Below, piece by piece: positions 37,001 through 44,262 of a stretch of 64,000 nt of DNA. Position numbers and translations under genes: made by a program. The notes beneath the pieces were generated by a model, which was not told the DNA's origin, searched no databases, and saw nothing but the letters and a program-made list of their open reading frames with translations. Numbering within the stretch: the first letter of the stretch is position 1; each line of letters opens with the position of its first letter. This DNA is from Nonlabens sp. (lineage in GTDB: Bacteria; Bacteroidota; Bacteroidia; Flavobacteriales; Flavobacteriaceae), in NCBI RefSeq assembly GCF_018401815.1, contig NZ_JAGYKG010000004.1, positions 62,001 through 126,000 on the forward strand. Direction: 5' to 3'.

Positions 37001-38559
37001 ATTTGAAGATTAGGGTCATTTATAGATGCTTTACCATTAAATATTGGTTTTTTAAATTTGCCATTTACTCTAATATTGCGATAGGAATACCCATTAAAAT
37101 AAAGTTGTGCAATGTTTCCTTTTAAGGTGGTATTGGCATTTTCGAGGTCAAATCCGCGACCGTTGACATCAAGATCTAAAGTGACTTTCCCCAAACCTTT
37201 TATACCTAATAAAGAACCCAAATCCAGGCGTTGAAATTTTATATTTCCGTTATAAGCAATAGTGCCACTTTGTATATTATCGAGCAGCAGATCTGATTTA
37301 AAATTTCCTTTACGACTGCTCCCAGAAAGTCTGGTGGCTACCTGATTGGCATTAACGCTTGCGTAACCTGTTGCTTTTACCGTCCCTAGTTGATTTAACT
37401 TTATTGGTAAAGTAGTTCCTAAAATATTGGGTAAGAATTTTTTAAGATCGGTAGTGCTGGCCTGCAGGCTGTTAAAGTCGCCTTCTATAAAAAAGTCATC
37501 TTCGTTCTCGATAAGATTTTTAAAGTGCATATTTCCATCTATAGTGATGTCACCTAAGGCGGTCGCAACAAGATCTTCTACTACAAAATCATTAAGGGGT
37601 CCTTTTAAGCGGCCTTTTAATTTTACCTTATCATTTTCTATAATTTCATTATAAAATTTTCTAAGCTCGTTAGTAGATAAATCGGCATTTTTAATATCAA
37701 AATCCCATGCTACTTTTTTTATAAACTCGGCAAAATCTTTTCTGTTATAGGATAATTTAAGGTCTCCTTCTATTTGAGAACCAGCTGTATTGATGATTAG
37801 GTTATCAGCAAGTAGTTGAGTAGGTGTGTAGGAGAAGTCTGCGTTTAAATTTTTAATCCTAAGGTTTTTATTCCCGTTAGCATCTGCTTTCATAACGCCT
37901 GTGTACATGTCAAAATCAGCTCCTTTTATTTTAGCACTAATTTCAGAGCCATTTATGGTCAGTCCGTCAGATTGAAGGTTCAAGTTTTGTGCTATAAAAG
38001 TTTCTGGGTATTTTAGATGTTCATCAATAATACGTATCCTGGAATTGGTAATGTTTAAGTCGTCTGTGGTGAGTTTAAAAGGGGTAGAGGAGCTTTCCTG
38101 ACTAGTGCCAAATTTAGTTATAAATTCATTGAGGTTGTCGTCTTTATCACCTTGGTACCTTTTCATATTCAGGTAAAGTCCATCTATGGAAGTATTCCCT
38201 AAATCTGGATGTCCAGCGATCATGTCCCCAAAACCAATAATAGAAGAACGGAGTTCTTTAAAGTAAATAATGGTATCCTTACGACTGTCTAAAGCTCTGG
38301 ATTCCTTAAGGATAAGGTCTCCAGAAAAGGAAATGTCTATAGCTTTAATCTCTATATTTGTACCGTATTTGTTATTGAGATAAGAGGTGGTATACTGTGC
38401 TGCAGCTGTTTGAACTTTTGGAAATGAGAATGTTACTGCTAGTATTATAAATAATATAAGCAGCACTACCATTGCTTTGGCTAGTATTTTAAGAAGTTTC
38501 TTAATGATATATCCTTTACTTTTGCAAAGATTACAACTTTTATGCCTTAAAGCCTTCAT
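34060..38559 (-). CDS. tamB: TamB-like translocation and assembly protein (DUF490)
   Basis: A 1499-residue inner-membrane-anchored protein that spans the periplasm and helps lipid transport or barrel assembly at the outer membrane. It has one N-terminal span (about 30-50, MVVLLILFIILAVTFSF), then over 1200 residues of repeated short beta-strands with low aromatic content (beta-taco/groove), and the C-terminal DUF490 domain (about 1090-1470) with VTEGIYNFKYAGIVNKNFTI and LGVPVGSTSSSE. No TamA gene is near. The start is uncertain: the ATG at 38559 overlaps the tsaD start on the other strand; an ATG at 38472 would leave only the span, and a rare start near 38505 is possible. Confidence 0.9.
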   Translation of the reverse strand: MKALRHKSCNLCKSKGYIIKKLLKILAKAMVVLLILFIILAVTFSFPKVQTAAAQYTTSYLNNKYGTNIEIKAIDISFSGDLILKESRALDSRKDTIIYFKELRSSIIGFGDMIAGHPDLGNTSIDGLYLNMKRYQGDKDDNLNEFITKFGTSQESSSTPFKLTTDDLNITNSRIRIIDEHLKYPETFIAQNLNLQSDGLTINGSEISAKIKGADFDMYTGVMKADANGNKNLRIKNLNADFSYTPTQLLADNLIINTAGSQIEGDLKLSYNRKDFAEFIKKVAWDFDIKNADLSTNELRKFYNEIIENDKVKLKGRLKGPLNDFVVEDLVATALGDITIDGNMHFKNLIENEDDFFIEGDFNSLQASTTDLKKFLPNILGTTLPIKLNQLGTVKATGYASVNANQVATRLSGSSRKGNFKSDLLLDNIQSGTIAYNGNIKFQRLDLGSLLGIKGLGKVTLDLDVNGRGFDLENANTTLKGNIAQLYFNGYSYRNIRVNGKFKKPIFNGKASINDPNLQMDFDGLADFTAAVNTYDFNAKIKYADLNAINIFKRDSIAILQGGIVMKMQGTTLDDAVGTIDITNASYKNPNETYVFDDFSINSSFRNEERFISINSTDIIEGELSGVFKIAEIPELFKNSIGNVYTNYQSKNITQDQYLDYEFKIHDKIADLIFPGIALGENTILKGQVASNEAQFRMTFRSPYIKIYDVKLDQVNVQINNQNPLFNTFIKVDGVKNSIYDIQDFQLINVTNKDTLLFRTKFNSSSRDTDKFNLSFYHTVNNLNQSVIGIRKSDVIFQGQKWLLNKADKEVQLKFDHDFKTFKLDSLVVKHQEELITLFGDITGKDDKNVHLDFKDVRISSLTSPIDSLKLKGRIDGVLSLKQTNGNYAPTSDVTVKDLEVNETPLGDFELSVAGNKDLSLYDVYAQLKDDVQKTFTAQGYIDTSGEDSKINVNAVFKDFNLLALSPLGGEVLDNIRGFTSGQARLTGDLTAPDINGSLKLRDAGMRIPYLNTDFDIENDSQVSITSTAFNFNNLQLQDTKYDTRGLLSGAINHKNFGFWDLDLKVESERLLALDTKLTPEALYYGTAFIDGQATITGPVKELLINVIATTGEETVFKVPINDGESLGDTSAIYFLSPEEKKARISGETVITDKISGLELRFELQVTPAAEVEITVDPTNGSYLRGRGVGNLLLEINTNGKFIMNGDFIVTEGIYNFKYAGIVNKNFTIQPGGTMEWNGDPTNATIDVEAVYATRANPSILLDNPNLNAEVPVEVLTKLQGDLSFFDPEFIIRFPNTNSVVSSELQYRLDDKSQRQLQALSLVSIGSFYNPNSIGQNAVTGNVVESVTGIVNDLVSREDSKLNFGVSYEASERNPNSDLQRSDRFGITLSTQITDRVLINGKLGVPVGSTSSSERAVIGNVEIEFLINEDGTLRLKLFNRENTLQQLGQQEDYTQGLGLQYRIDFNSLKELYERIFKKEMVKQRDIKASEEVDSAPVQF
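38517..38524 (+). promoter_or_regulatory. -7 element of tsaD, back to back with a tamB candidate
   Basis: TACTTTTG fits TAnnTTTG exactly and lies 33 nt before the tsaD ATG. Directly after it, the minus strand reads TAATCTTTG (38532-38524), a -7 like with one extra spacer base for tamB. This supports a divergent promoter here and a tamB start further in. Confidence 0.45.
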
Positions 38560-39574
38560 GCAGACAAAAAATTCTTATATTCTTGCAATTGAATCTTCCT
38601 GCGATGATACTGCTTGTGCCATCCTTAAAAATGATCACGTATTATCTAACATAGTTGCGGGTCAAGAAATACACCTTCAGTACGGAGGCGTGGTGCCTGA
38701 GCTTGCTTCTAGAGCGCATCAATCGCATATAGTACCAGTGGTAGATCAAGCATTAAAAAAAGCAGGTATTACAAAAGAAGATTTAAGTGCTATCGCTTTT
38801 ACAAGAGGTCCTGGACTTATGGGAAGCCTTCTAGTAGGAACCAGTTTTGCAAAGTCTTTAGCAATGGCATTAGAGATACCTCTTATCGATGTACATCACA
38901 TGCAGGGGCATATTTTAGCACACTTTATAGATAACGGCCAAGAAAAACCTATATTTCCCTTTTTAGCGGTCACTATAAGTGGCGGACATACCCAAATTGT
39001 AAAAGTGACCGACTACCATAAAATGGAAGTGATCGGAACTACACAAGACGATGCGATAGGTGAGGCTTTTGATAAAAGTGGCAAAATGCTGGGCTTGGGA
39101 TATCCTGCAGGACCACAAATAGATCAACTTGCAAAAGAAGGGGATCCTAAAAAGTTTCCATTTCCTATTCCCAAAGCGCCAGATTTAAATTACAGTTTCA
39201 GTGGGTTTAAAACCGCCGTATTGTATTTTATACAGCGTGAGGAGAATAATAACCCTGATTTTATTAAAGAAAATCTCTTGGATATTTGTGCCAGTATACA
39301 GTATACCTTAATAAAGATATTGTTTCAAAAAGTCGAAAAGGCAGTACAACAAACGGGCATAAAAACAGTCGCTATAGGTGGTGGTGTGAGTGCTAACTCT
39401 GGAATAAGAGCAAAGTTACGGTCTTATGAAAAAAAGGGTTGGAATACCTTTATACCTCCTTTTGAATATACTACAGATAATGCCGCTATGATAGGAATTT
39501 CTGGATATTATAAGTTTTTAGATGGATATACAGCAGGAATGGAAACTACTGCCTCACCTAGAATACAGCTCTAA
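38558..39574 (+). CDS. tsaD: tRNA N6-threonylcarbamoyladenosine transferase TsaD
   Basis: Transfers threonylcarbamoyl to A37 of tRNAs reading ANN codons, together with TsaB and TsaE. With the start at 38558 (MQTKNSYILAIESSCDD) it has 338 residues, the normal length. ASKHA-type nucleotide-binding motifs are ESSCDDTACA, SGGHTQIV and GGGVSANSGIR; the metal site HxxxH is His114 and His118 in HHMQGHILAH. An ATG further upstream (38477) would add 27 residues inside the divergent tamB gene and is rejected. It overlaps rsmE by one base (TAATG). Confidence 0.96.
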   Translation: MQTKNSYILAIESSCDDTACAILKNDHVLSNIVAGQEIHLQYGGVVPELASRAHQSHIVPVVDQALKKAGITKEDLSAIAFTRGPGLMGSLLVGTSFAKSLAMALEIPLIDVHHMQGHILAHFIDNGQEKPIFPFLAVTISGGHTQIVKVTDYHKMEVIGTTQDDAIGEAFDKSGKMLGLGYPAGPQIDQLAKEGDPKKFPFPIPKAPDLNYSFSGFKTAVLYFIQREENNNPDFIKENLLDICASIQYTLIKILFQKVEKAVQQTGIKTVAIGGGVSANSGIRAKLRSYEKKGWNTFIPPFEYTTDNAAMIGISGYYKFLDGYTAGMETTASPRIQL

Positions 39575-40281
39575 TGCAATTATTTTATTATTCAGACATA
39601 TCACCAGAATCCAACATCTTGGAGCTGGATAAGGAACAAGCCAGGCACATGACTAAGGTGTTGCGCAAAAAAGTCGGTGATCAAGTTCACATCACCGATG
39701 GAGTAGGAAATCTATATGATGGCAGGATACATCTTGTGACTAGTAATAAATGTACTATAGCTATCGCTTTCGCGAAAGCAGATCCTCCTCCAGCATCAAA
39801 GTTGCATATCGCTATTGCCCCCACTAAAATGAACGATCGCATGGAGTGGTTTCTAGAAAAAGCTACAGAAATGGGGATTTCAAAAATAACGCCTTTATTA
39901 TGTGAGCATAGTGAACGTAAGAAAATAAATCCAGCTCGATTTCAGAAAATTGTAATCAGTGCTATGAAGCAAAGCAATCAGTTGTATCTTCCAGTTCTAG
40001 AAGAGCTGACTTCTTTTACAGAGTTCTTAAAAACTGACCTAAATGGATTGAAATGTATTGCACATTGTGAAGAAACTGATAAGAAAATGCTTTCTCAACT
40101 CCTACATAAAGACCAAGATGTCACCATGATTATAGGACCAGAAGGAGACTTATCATTGACTGAAATACAAATGGCTTTAGAAAACGGCTTTATACCAACT
40201 TCTTTAGGATCTAAAAGGTTGCGTACAGAGACTGCGGGTGTTTATACAGCTGCTATTTTTAACGGTATTACTGAATCTTAG
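39574..40281 (+). CDS. rsmE: 16S rRNA (uracil-1498-N3)-methyltransferase
   Basis: Methylates U1498 of 16S rRNA with SAM. The 235-residue protein has an N-terminal PUA-like RNA-binding part (with HMTKVLRKKVGDQVHITDG) and a C-terminal SPOUT knot domain with KMNDRMEWFLEKATEMGI, MIIGPEGDLS and LGSKRLRTETAG, the SAM-binding knot. Residues AFAKA around 65-69 are encoded by a copy of the palindromic repeat, at the linker between the two domains. It overlaps tsaD by one base and its end overlaps a convergent gene by 14 nt. Confidence 0.95.
   Translation: MQLFYYSDISPESNILELDKEQARHMTKVLRKKVGDQVHITDGVGNLYDGRIHLVTSNKCTIAIAFAKADPPPASKLHIAIAPTKMNDRMEWFLEKATEMGISKITPLLCEHSERKKINPARFQKIVISAMKQSNQLYLPVLEELTSFTEFLKTDLNGLKCIAHCEETDKKMLSQLLHKDQDVTMIIGPEGDLSLTEIQMALENGFIPTSLGSKRLRTETAGVYTAAIFNGITES
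39766..39779. repeat. Palindromic repeat core inside rsmE
   Basis: Exact GCTTTCGCGAAAGC, read in frame as Ala-Phe-Ala-Lys-Ala at the domain boundary of RsmE. Confidence 0.95.
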
Positions 40282-41038
40282 AAACAGAGGCTCCTACGAT
40301 ATTCAAGTTCTTATCTTGTAAGATGATAGCGACTTTAAATTGATCAGTCTCTTTTACGTTAGGAGGTAATTCAAAAATATAATTTCCTTCAGAGTTTTCT
40401 GGTTGAAGTAGTACTCGGTCCATAACAATGTTGGTATTGGTTATCATTTTGCCCCTGTTGGGACCGTTATTTATTGCTACATCATTAGAATTTAGGAGAA
40501 GTAAGGCATATGCTTTGTCATATTTTTTATTTGTAAACAGGTTGAAAAACAGATGAACAGATTCATTTTTATACCTTTTAATTTGAGGGGCATTTAATTT
40601 TTCTATAATACTTTTCTTTTTTAAAGAAGAATTAAGCAATCTAATATTAGCACCATTAAATTCTGATTTTCCATTTATGACCATTTGAGGGGCATACAAA
40701 TTGCGATCAAATATTTTTTCATAATTACGTTGGTAATTGGTATGGCTTGCGTTTGAAAAGGTATCTATCCATCCTAAATGATTCCAGTAATCAATATGAT
40801 AGGACAAGACGATCACATTTTCATCATCTTTTACAGTATTGGCAAGAAGGGTTGCCTTTTCGCAAGTGGGACAATTTTGGGAAGTAAAAAGCTCTAAAAC
40901 AATAGGACTGCTTTGTGGTCCAATAGGCAAAGGCTTTGAGCTATTTTCAATATGCTGGAATACCAGTATACTCAGGGCTGCAGATAAGCTTAAAACGGGA
41001 ATAAACAACTTATTCGAAGAAACAAAATTTATCATCAA
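40268..41038 (-). CDS. DUF1223 thioredoxin-fold protein, membrane-anchored
   Basis: A 256-residue protein with an N-terminal membrane anchor or uncleaved signal (about 10-28), then a thioredoxin fold with LELFTSQNCPTCE (redox pair CPTC, Cys56 and Cys59), the segment VIVLSYHIDYWNHLGWIDTFS typical of DUF1223, and YAPQMVINGKSEFNGAN. It is probably a periplasmic thiol-disulfide protein; its partner is unknown. It overlaps rsmE end to end by 14 nt. Two adjacent ATGs (41038, 41035) leave one residue of doubt. Confidence 0.85.
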   Translation of the reverse strand: MMINFVSSNKLFIPVLSLSAALSILVFQHIENSSKPLPIGPQSSPIVLELFTSQNCPTCEKATLLANTVKDDENVIVLSYHIDYWNHLGWIDTFSNASHTNYQRNYEKIFDRNLYAPQMVINGKSEFNGANIRLLNSSLKKKSIIEKLNAPQIKRYKNESVHLFFNLFTNKKYDKAYALLLLNSNDVAINNGPNRGKMITNTNIVMDRVLLQPENSEGNYIFELPPNVKETDQFKVAIILQDKNLNIVGASVSKIQ

Positions 41039-41055
41039 TTAGCGTAAGGGGAAAT

Positions 41056-41063
41056 CAAATATA
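41056..41063 (-). promoter_or_regulatory. -7 element of the DUF1223 gene
   Basis: TATATTTG on the minus strand fits TAnnTTTG, 17 nt before the start codon; no TTG at the expected distance. Confidence 0.45.
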
Positions 41064-41140
41064 AAAACTAAACTTCTTAAATAATCATAAATTAGCCTTT
41101 TCTTATAATATTAATAATCAACATGAATTAAAATGTCAGA

Positions 41141-41148
41141 TAAGTTTG
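41141..41148 (+). promoter_or_regulatory. -7 element of the DUF4159 gene
   Basis: TAAGTTTG fits TAnnTTTG, 14 nt before the start codon at 41163, so the leader would be about 10 nt. Confidence 0.45.
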
Positions 41149-41162
41149 TAATTTGCTAGCCT

Positions 41163-41804
41163 ATGAAAAAAGCATTTCTTTTCATCTGCCTGTTGGTCTT
41201 AAAAAACATGGATGCACAACAACTAGCCGTATTAAAATACAACGGCGGTGGCGACTGGTACGCTAACCCTACTGCGGTTCCTAATTTAATAACCTATTGT
41301 AACGATCATATTAGTACTCAATTAAATACCGAGGTAGCGATCGTCGAACCCAGTAGTATAGCTATTTTTCAGTACCCATTTATTCATATGACTGGACACG
41401 GTAATGTTGTTTTCAATGAAGCCGATGTTCAAAATCTTAGAGAGTATCTTTTAAGTGGAGGCTTTCTTCATATAGACGATAATTATGGAATGGAACCTTA
41501 TCTCAATAAAGAACTCATTAAATTATTCCCTCAACAGGAATTAGTTGAGTTACCAGCCTCACATCCTATTTTTAGTAGTTATGCAACCTTCCCTAAGGGC
41601 TTGCCTAAAATACATGAGCACGAAGGACAACGACCACAAGCTAAAGGTTTGTTTTATGAGGGAAGGCTAGTTCTATTGTTTACTTATGAAAGTGATTTAG
41701 GTGATGGATGGGAAAGTCCAGAAATACATAACGATCCACCTGAGGTGCGCAAAAAAGCCTTAGATATGGGTGCCAATATCATCCAATACGTTTTTACCAA
41801 CTAA
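41163..41804 (+). CDS. DUF4159 domain protein, exported
   Basis: A 213-residue protein with a signal peptide (MKKAFLFICLLVLKNMDAQ) and one DUF4159 domain: LKYNGGGDWYANPTAVPNL, FIHMTGHGNVVFNE, LSGGFLHIDDNYGMEPYLN and HPIFSSYATFPKG. The fold is that of a glutamine-amidotransferase-like domain; in larger proteins it is found with von Willebrand type and aerotolerance regions. No enzymatic function is known. It starts a run of three tightly packed genes (gap of 3 nt to the next). Confidence 0.88.
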   Translation: MKKAFLFICLLVLKNMDAQQLAVLKYNGGGDWYANPTAVPNLITYCNDHISTQLNTEVAIVEPSSIAIFQYPFIHMTGHGNVVFNEADVQNLREYLLSGGFLHIDDNYGMEPYLNKELIKLFPQQELVELPASHPIFSSYATFPKGLPKIHEHEGQRPQAKGLFYEGRLVLLFTYESDLGDGWESPEIHNDPPEVRKKALDMGANIIQYVFTN

Positions 41805-41807
41805 GCT

Positions 41808-42908
41808 ATGAGCAAAGCAATACATTCAAAATCAATAGCTTTTGGTATTCTAAGAGCCTTGGGAATTATTTTTGGAATCTTAATCCTTTTATGGTTCCTG
41901 TGGGAAGTACAATCGGTGCTCGCTTATATAGGAGTTGCTGCTGTTCTTTCCTTAATAGGAAGGCCTATTGTGCTATTATTGCGCGATAGGTTAAAACTTC
42001 ACAATACCATTGCCGTAATAGTGACGCTATTGATACTCTTTATGATCATTATAGGAGCTATACTGTTGATGATACCAGTAATTACAGAGCAAAGCGCAAA
42101 CTTAAGTCAGATCGATCTTGAAGAGTTACAAATAAATGTAGAAATCCTCAATGAGCAAATCAGTGATTATTTCGGTATTCAAAGAGTAAATATTCTGGAG
42201 CGACTTCAACAAATGGATTATTATGAGAACTTGAATATAGATCTTATTCCACAGTTTGTAAACGGTTTTTTTGGTACTTTAGGTAGTTTTGGCATAGGCC
42301 TATTCTCTATATTATTCATTACCTTTTTCCTTCTTAAAGACAGCCGTCTTTTATTAGAAGGAGTTTTAGTGTTTTCTAAAAAAGGAAACGAAGGTCAGTT
42401 TTTAAGGGCATTTACTAAAATAAAGCAATTACTTTCTAGGTATTTTATAGGACTGGTTTTTCAGGTAGTTATTTTATTTGTGCTGTACAGTATTATATTG
42501 TTTACGGTAGGAGTGGAGAATGCGATCATCATTGCCTTTTTCTGTGCATTGCTTAACCTAGTTCCTTATTTGGGGCCTGCAATAGGATACGTATTGATGT
42601 CGGCTTTTGTAATTAGTGATCATTTAGGTTCTAATTTTTCTGAAATTATTCTTCCTAAATTAATCATTATAGTAATTGGCTACGGATTTGTTCAGGCGAT
42701 TGATAATTTTATAAATCAGCCGTTGATATTTGGAAAAAGTGTAAAATCACATCCGTTGGAGATTTTTATTATTATTTTAATCGCTGGAATTTTATTTGGT
42801 ATTATAGGCTTAGTTCTTGCTGTACCTACCTATACAGCTATAAAAGTGATTTCCAAAGAATTTTTAAGTGAGTACAAAATCGTTAAGAAACTGACTCAAA
42901 ATTTATAG
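41808..42908 (+). CDS. AI-2E family transporter (PerM-like)
   Basis: Membrane protein of 366 residues with about eight spans: a cluster of three to four at 10-85, a soluble loop (about 90-150, including NEQISDYFGIQRVNIL), and four at 150-350. It carries the family stretch ALLNLVPYLGPAIGYV near 250 and INQPLIFGKSVKSHPLEIF. Studied members export autoinducer-2 or act as sodium/proton antiporters; the substrate here is unknown. It is sandwiched between the DUF4159 gene and a methyltransferase gene with gaps of 3 and 0 nt. Confidence 0.9.
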   Translation: MSKAIHSKSIAFGILRALGIIFGILILLWFLWEVQSVLAYIGVAAVLSLIGRPIVLLLRDRLKLHNTIAVIVTLLILFMIIIGAILLMIPVITEQSANLSQIDLEELQINVEILNEQISDYFGIQRVNILERLQQMDYYENLNIDLIPQFVNGFFGTLGSFGIGLFSILFITFFLLKDSRLLLEGVLVFSKKGNEGQFLRAFTKIKQLLSRYFIGLVFQVVILFVLYSIILFTVGVENAIIIAFFCALLNLVPYLGPAIGYVLMSAFVISDHLGSNFSEIILPKLIIIVIGYGFVQAIDNFINQPLIFGKSVKSHPLEIFIIILIAGILFGIIGLVLAVPTYTAIKVISKEFLSEYKIVKKLTQNL

Positions 42909-44078
42909 ATGAATCAGGCAGTCATAAGAACAGAAGTTACTAAATACCTAAGAGGTCATTTACAAGAAACTTCAGCTGCTTTTATGCTCATGAATCACCC
43001 TTTTGAGTACGTTTCCAATAAGGAGCTCACACAGCAATTAGTTGGCTTACAAAAGGCGCGTTATAAATTTCCTTCTCTTTTTAAGAATCCTCATATTTTG
43101 TATCCGCCTAAAGTGAATTTAGAGCAAACCAGTTCAGAAATAACGGCGGTTTACAAATCGCAGTTGTATGCTATAGATAGCATGATTGATCTTACCGGAG
43201 GATTTGGTATTGATGTTTCCGCTTTCGCGAAAGCATGCTCCTCAACAACACATATAGAACTTTCAAAATCGCTACAGGAATACGCGCAACATTCTTTTAA
43301 AATACAAGAACTTCAAACAAAGTCATTTCAAAGTGACGGCATCCAATTTTTAAAAGATACTGCTGAGGTATACGACTTGATTTATCTGGATCCTAGCAGA
43401 AAAACAGCCACACATGCGAAGGCGGTTATGTTATCAGACTACGAGCCTAATGTGCTGGTAAATTTAGAATTATTACTTCAAAGAGGTAAAAGAGTGATGA
43501 TCAAAACATCTCCCATGCTTGATATTACGGCAGGGATCAAGCAACTAAAAAAAGTAAGCTCTTTGCATATCGTTGCGGTAAAAAATGAAGTCAAAGAATT
43601 GCTTTGGGTATTAACTAAAGAAGAGGTAAGTCAGGTCCGTTTAACTTGTATCAACCTGTTGACAGAGCAACCTGTTTTTAAAAGTATATTGGGTGCACAG
43701 CACAGTCCTACCTATTCCAAACCTCAAAAATACCTGTATGAGCCCAACGCCGCTATCATGAAATCACAACAATTTGATTCTCTAATGCAGCATTATGCCT
43801 TACAAAAGCTAGATCAAGATGCTCACTTGTTTACTTCAGAAAAGTTATGTGATTTTCCCGGGCGCATTTTTGAAATTAAAAAGGTTGCTCCAAACACTTC
43901 CAAAATATTAAAAAGGCTTTATGCTAAGAGTGCTAAAGCCATCGTTACCCGCAACAACAAAGAATCGGTAGCACAGCTGCGCAAGAAATACCAGTTTTCA
44001 GAACACGAAACCGATTATTTGTTCTTTACAAGTTCTCAGGAACTAGGGGCTATTGTTATTGAGGCGGTTAAACTTTGA
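42909..44078 (+). CDS. SAM-dependent methyltransferase with THUMP-like domain
   Basis: A 389-residue protein like Porphyromonas PG_1098: an N-terminal helical part, a Rossmann methyltransferase domain with motif I DLTGGFGIDVSAFAKA (about 95-110) and motif IV YDLIYLDPSRKT (about 157-168, DPSR in place of the DPPY of base methylases), and a C-terminal THUMP-like/ferredoxin-like part with CDFPGRIFEIKKV and KAIVTRNNKES. The fold and DPSR suggest an RNA base methyltransferase; the target is unknown. The palindrome encodes AFAKA right after motif I. It starts immediately after the previous stop. Confidence 0.85.
   Translation: MNQAVIRTEVTKYLRGHLQETSAAFMLMNHPFEYVSNKELTQQLVGLQKARYKFPSLFKNPHILYPPKVNLEQTSSEITAVYKSQLYAIDSMIDLTGGFGIDVSAFAKACSSTTHIELSKSLQEYAQHSFKIQELQTKSFQSDGIQFLKDTAEVYDLIYLDPSRKTATHAKAVMLSDYEPNVLVNLELLLQRGKRVMIKTSPMLDITAGIKQLKKVSSLHIVAVKNEVKELLWVLTKEEVSQVRLTCINLLTEQPVFKSILGAQHSPTYSKPQKYLYEPNAAIMKSQQFDSLMQHYALQKLDQDAHLFTSEKLCDFPGRIFEIKKVAPNTSKILKRLYAKSAKAIVTRNNKESVAQLRKKYQFSEHETDYLFFTSSQELGAIVIEAVKL
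43221..43234. repeat. Palindromic repeat core inside the THUMP-like methyltransferase gene
   Basis: Exact GCTTTCGCGAAAGC, in frame as Ala-Phe-Ala-Lys-Ala in the helix after SAM motif I. Confidence 0.95.
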
Positions 44079-44235
44079 GTTTTTGTGTTGTCATAGGTGA
44101 TTGTAGCCTTGTTGCTTTACTAAACTTCCTATAATAGACTTCTCAAAATTTATAAGCTGATGAACTTATAGTATTCTCACCTCTTGTTTCTAGTTTCTTT
44201 TAGTTAGCCTTATATATTCTCTCTTCTTTTGTTCT

Positions 44236-44243
44236 TACTTTTG
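44236..44243 (+). promoter_or_regulatory. -7 element of the ABC-F gene
   Basis: TACTTTTG fits TAnnTTTG, 19 nt before the start codon. No well-placed TTG. Confidence 0.5.
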
Positions 44244-44262
44244 CAGCTTTTAAAACCAAATC

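Noticed and set aside
34232..37654. Several plus-strand frames of 60-90 codons opposite tamB
   Set aside because: They mirror the tamB codons and have the Ser/Leu/Arg-rich composition of antisense shadows.
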